This document shows, piece by piece, positions 6,911 through 8,519 of a DNA stretch of 8,519 nucleotides. Within the stretch, counting starts at the first letter, position 1. Each line of letters opens with the position of its first letter. Made by a program: the position numbers and the translations under genes. The notes beneath the pieces are model-generated. The model ran no database searches and was not told the origin of the DNA. It saw nothing but the letters and a program-made list of their open reading frames with translations. The stretch comes from Clostridium sp. UBA4746 (lineage in GTDB: Bacteria; Bacillota; Clostridia; Clostridiales; Clostridiaceae), in contig DHIM01000270.1 in NCBI GenBank assembly GCA_002403785.1, positions 1 to 8,519 on the forward strand, written 5' to 3'.

Positions 6911-7591
6911 ATGTTATATATATTAGATACAGCAAATCTTCAACAAATTAAAAGAGCTTTTGATTTATATCCAATGAGTGGGGTAACAACAAACCCAACA
7001 ATAATATCAAAGGAGAATAGAAATTTCCTAGATATTCTAAAGGAAATAAGAGAAATAATAGGTGAAGATAAAGTGCTTCATGTTCAAGCTGTGAGCCTTA
7101 AGGCAGAAGATATAGTTAAAGAAGCAGAGTATCTTAATGAGACTATTGGGGGAAATATTTATATAAAAGTTCCTGTAATTCCTGAAGGAATAAAGGCTAT
7201 GAAGATTTTAAAGAAAAAAGGTATAAAGATAACTGCTACGGCTGTATTTACGGCTCAGCAGGCTCTTATGGCAGCAATTGCAGGTGCTGAGTTTGTTGCA
7301 CCATATGTAAATAGAATAGACAATATAACTGGAAATGGTGTTGGCGTAGTTGCACAAATAGTTGAGTTATTTGAGCTTCATAACATTGATGCAAAGGTGT
7401 TAGCAGCTTCTTTTAAAAATGTACAGCAAGTACATGAGGTTATACTAGCTGGAGCACATTCTGTAACAGTTAACGCAGAAATAATGGACGGATTATTAAA
7501 ACACCCACTAACTGACTTAAGTGTAAACCAATTTGTATTAGACTGGGAAAGTGTTTATGGGAAAGGTAAATATACCTGCGACGTAAAATAA
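6911..7591 (+). CDS. fsa: Fructose-6-phosphate aldolase-type enzyme (FSA/TalC family)
   Basis: This is a class I (Schiff-base) aldolase of the small transaldolase family, 226 residues against 220 for E. coli FsaA. The Schiff-base lysine is Lys86 in IYIKVPV. Asp6 in ILDTA, Asn28 in VTTNP, Arg135 in PYVNRID and Ser167 in AASFK line the active site. Gln59 and Tyr132 occupy the two positions that separate true FSA from transaldolase (which has Glu and Phe), so direct aldol cleavage rather than dihydroxyacetone transfer is expected. In E. coli, FsaA/FsaB split 1-deoxyfructose-6-phosphate to glyceraldehyde-3-phosphate and hydroxyacetone, the step after PflD. Its place behind pflDC here supports the same role. 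The start follows AGAAAGGTGAT (6894-6904). The 62-base gap after pflC contains no terminator, so the three genes probably share a transcript. Confidence 0.92.
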   Translation: MLYILDTANLQQIKRAFDLYPMSGVTTNPTIISKENRNFLDILKEIREIIGEDKVLHVQAVSLKAEDIVKEAEYLNETIGGNIYIKVPVIPEGIKAMKILKKKGIKITATAVFTAQQALMAAIAGAEFVAPYVNRIDNITGNGVGVVAQIVELFELHNIDAKVLAASFKNVQQVHEVILAGAHSVTVNAEIMDGLLKHPLTDLSVNQFVLDWESVYGKGKYTCDVK

Positions 7592-7633
7592 TTATCAAGT
7601 TTAACTTAAAATTGAGGTAGTATCACCACTTTA

Positions 7634-7694
7634 ATAAAATAATAGGCTAATAGCTAAATATAAATTTAGACGGTTAGCCTATTATTTATTTTTT
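7634..7694 (+). terminator. Long hairpin terminator after fsa (hairpin repeat copy 1)
   Basis: AAATAATAGGCTAA (7637-7650) and TTAGCCTATTATTT (7674-7687) form a perfect 14-bp stem, followed by ATTTTTT. The loop holds an inner hairpin, CTAAAT (7654-7659) with ATTTAG (7664-7669). The A-rich left flank would give a U-rich tail on the opposite strand too, so it could stop transcription both ways. A diverged second copy occurs at 8265-8322. Confidence 0.8.
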
Positions 7695-7762
7695 AGAATA
7701 AACAGATGGGGAACAGGTAGATAAGTTTTAAAGGACAACCTAAACTTTATTGTTAAAAACTG

Positions 7763-7783
7763 TAATATTATTCACGAATATTA
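7763..7783 (+). repeat. AT-rich inverted repeat before the small gene
   Basis: TAATATT (7763-7769) and AATATTA (7777-7783) are perfect 7-base arms around ATTCACG, ending 14 bases before the ribosome binding site of the small gene. It could be an operator or a 5' UTR hairpin, but in DNA this AT-rich it may be chance. I see no confident promoter in 7695-7796. Confidence 0.3.
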
Positions 7784-7796
7784 AATAGTTATTAAT

Positions 7797-7804
7797 AGGG
7801 GGTG
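7797..7804 (+). promoter_or_regulatory. Ribosome binding site deciding the small gene start
   Basis: AGGGGGTG lies 6 bases before ATG 7811. An in-frame GTG at 7802 is inside this site and is therefore rejected as the start. Confidence 0.6.
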
Positions 7805-7810
7805 TTATTT

Positions 7811-8059
7811 ATGGAAAAATACAGAAAAAATATTACAGCTACAATTAATAAAGCTAAGAAGGATATCACTAGTATAAAAAGTGATATAGCATTAAATAAA
7901 AAAGATGTAGAAGATACTAAGGATATTATTGATAGGTTAAAAAAGATAGAGCTAGATTTAAACCCAAAACAAAAATGGATGAAAGAAAAGATAGATTCAT
8001 TAGACTTAACATTAAAAGAATTATCAGAAATTAAATTTGATATCTTATATTCCGTTTGA
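7811..8059 (+). CDS. Small charged coiled-coil-like protein, function unknown
   Basis: I do not recognise this protein. From ATG 7811 it has 82 residues, starting MEKYRKNITATINKAKK. It is rich in Lys, Asp, Glu, Ile and Leu, has no Cys and shows no signal peptide or membrane segment. Hydrophobic residues recur at roughly heptad spacing on both sides of a break at the only proline (LNPKQKW, near residue 50), so a two-helix coiled-coil hairpin is plausible. The ribosome binding site and AT-rich codon use like the neighbours favour a real gene. It lies alone between the two copies of a hairpin repeat and is followed 9 bases later by the outer helix of a candidate structured RNA. It could be a small cytosolic adaptor, a phasin-like protein or a toxin/antitoxin partner, but nothing in the sequence chooses among these. 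Confidence 0.7.
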   Translation: MEKYRKNITATINKAKKDITSIKSDIALNKKDVEDTKDIIDRLKKIELDLNPKQKWMKEKIDSLDLTLKELSEIKFDILYSV

Positions 8060-8068
8060 CTGAGTAGT

Positions 8069-8212
8069 GGGCTTAGTTCCTATGAACCTTTGGCTGGTGA
8101 CCGTCGCTCACCTTCGCGCGAACTTTCGCAGAATTAGCCAAGGAGGGAACTATTAAAATTCAAAATATTAAGCCTAAATTAAGTAACTACAGGTATTGTG
8201 GTTATTTTTTTT
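8069..8212 (+). ncRNA. Candidate structured RNA with intrinsic terminator
   Basis: This segment is about 54% G+C over 8069-8152 by hand count, in a much more AT-rich setting, and nearly all of that part can pair. The nested helices are: outer P0 GGGCTT (8069-8074) with AAGCCT (8170-8175, one G-U pair); P1 AGTTCC (8075-8080) with GGAACT (8146-8151); P2 CCTTTGGCT (8087-8095) with AGCCAAGG (8136-8143, one bulge). Two hairpins leave the junction: P3 GGTGA/TCACC (8096-8112) and P4 TTC..GCGA/TCGC..GAA (8113-8133). A terminator follows at once. It could be a small RNA, a 3' UTR element of the preceding gene, or a riboswitch-like leader. It is not a tRNA (no T-arm or CCA-end pattern) and does not match rRNA, tmRNA, SRP RNA, RNase P RNA or any riboswitch consensus I can recall. 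Strand is inferred from the terminator. Confidence 0.6.
8181..8212 (+). terminator. Intrinsic terminator after the structured RNA
   Basis: TAACTACA (8184-8191) pairs with TGTGGTTA (8197-8204) with one G-U pair, around a 5-base loop, and eight T residues follow (8205-8212). The stem can extend to 8181 by pairing with the first Ts. It gives the structured RNA a defined 3' end. Confidence 0.8.
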
Positions 8213-8223
8213 ATTGCGTAAAA

Positions 8224-8276
8224 AGCTTATGAAGGATCGACCCACACGACAGCCGATGAAAAGGATAAAATAAGCT
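8224..8276 (+). other. Possible second RNA fold overlapping the hairpin repeat
   Basis: AGCTTAT (8224-8230) can pair perfectly with ATAAGCT (8270-8276) and encloses a 39-base stretch that is again richer in G+C than its surroundings, with a small inner ATCG/CGAT pair (8236-8239 and 8254-8257). The right arm is also part of the left arm of the hairpin at 8265-8322, so the two folds exclude each other, as in an attenuator. I recognise no known aptamer here. Confidence 0.3.
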
Positions 8277-8322
8277 AATAGCTAAACATAAATTTAGTCG
8301 GATAGCCTATTCTTTATCTTTT
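8265..8322 (+). repeat. Hairpin repeat copy 2, possible terminator
   Basis: This is a second, diverged copy of the hairpin at 7634-7694. By hand alignment 53 of 58 positions agree, with a 3-base gap in the left arm. It keeps the inner CTAAAC..ATTTAG hairpin and the TAGCCTATT right arm, and ends in a T-rich tail (TTTATCTTTTT). The left arm no longer pairs perfectly, so termination here would be weaker than at copy 1. Confidence 0.7.
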
Positions 8323-8326
8323 TAAA

Positions 8327-8349
8327 ATCTTATATAATAAATATAAGAT
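8327..8349 (+). repeat. AT-rich inverted repeat
   Basis: ATCTTATAT (8327-8335) and ATATAAGAT (8341-8349) are perfect 9-base arms with the loop AATAA. It follows directly after hairpin repeat copy 2. The rest of 8350-8500 is very AT-rich and shows no convincing gene or promoter apart from a 16-base direct repeat at 8432-8447. Confidence 0.4.
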
Positions 8350-8431
8350 ATATAAAGATATATTATTTAATGTAACTTTTTATATATTAACATTATTTTA
8401 TATTTAAATAGAAATAAATAGATAGATTATG

Positions 8432-8447
8432 ATTTTTTAGAATAAAC
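8432..8447 (+). repeat. 16-base direct repeat of 7688-7703
   Basis: ATTTTTTAGAATAAAC occurs here and, identically, at 7688-7703, where it overlaps the tail of hairpin repeat copy 1. Together with the two hairpins it suggests that the intergenic regions on both sides of the small gene share ancestry. Confidence 0.55.
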
Positions 8448-8507
8448 TTATTTGGTCTTAAATGTATTTTTTATAAGGTTTTGATTTGGTGATATTTGCA
8501 AAAAGAC

Positions 8508-8514
8508 AGGAGGT
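8508..8514 (+). promoter_or_regulatory. Ribosome binding site of a gene beyond the window
   Basis: A perfect AGGAGGT ends 5 bases before the window edge and no start codon follows inside the window. A + strand gene very probably begins within a few bases after 8519. Everything between 8213 and this site would then be its upstream region. Confidence 0.7.
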
Positions 8515-8519
8515 ATATA

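Noticed and set aside
7750..7756. Half of a Rex (redox repressor) site, TTGTTAA.
   Set aside because: The second half (TTAACAA) is missing at the required spacing.
8074..8152. tRNA gene, suggested by a 79-base length and a 7-bp closing stem (TAGTTCC/GGAACTA).
   Set aside because: There is no T-arm GTTCGA-type sequence, no anticodon arm of normal size and the branching pattern is wrong.
8074..8152. Integron attC-like recombination site.
   Set aside because: The GTTRRRY and RYYYAAC core sites are absent and no integrase is nearby.
1..8519. CRISPR array, insertion sequence, prophage or tRNA/rRNA genes.
   Set aside because: I saw no regularly spaced repeats, transposase, integrase, phage proteins or conserved RNA gene motifs on either strand.

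Overview
The window is AT-rich, carries strong AGGAGG-type ribosome binding sites, short intergenic gaps and U-tailed hairpin terminators, and encodes an oxygen-sensitive glycyl radical enzyme. Together these suggest a strict anaerobe of the Clostridium type (Firmicutes). The species cannot be named from the sequence. All eight recognised genes are on the + strand.

Region 1 (1-1425) holds a soluble receiver-histidine kinase fusion. Its receiver domain has Ala where the phosphoacceptor Asp should be. A clear terminator closes this unit, so it is probably not part of the operon that follows.

Region 2 (1426-3585) holds a split fructose-family phosphotransferase system in the order IIA, IIC, IIB. 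A long hairpin lies between IIC and IIB, and an intrinsic terminator follows IIB.

Region 3 (3586-7694) has its own good promoter. It carries a PflD-type glycyl radical enzyme, its PflC-type activating enzyme and a fructose-6-phosphate-aldolase-type enzyme (FSA/TalC), and ends in a strong terminator. This gene set matches the E. coli frw-pflDC-fsaB neighbourhood. E. coli PflD has been reported to open 1,5-anhydromannitol-6-phosphate to 1-deoxyfructose-6-phosphate, which FSA splits to glyceraldehyde-3-phosphate and hydroxyacetone ('anhydroglycolysis'). The best overall reading of regions 2 and 3 is therefore a clostridial anhydrohexitol module: uptake and 6-phosphorylation by the PTS, radical ring opening, then aldol cleavage. 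The hydroxyacetone reductase (GldA type) and the general PTS proteins EI and HPr are not in the window.

Region 4 (7695-8519) is the least explained. It holds a small charged, coiled-coil-like protein and then a GC-rich stretch that folds on paper into nested helices with a junction and is followed by an intrinsic terminator, so it is a strong candidate for an uncharacterised structured RNA. After it come a second possible switch-like fold, a diverged second copy of the hairpin found after the aldolase gene, and a ribosome binding site for a gene that starts just beyond the window.
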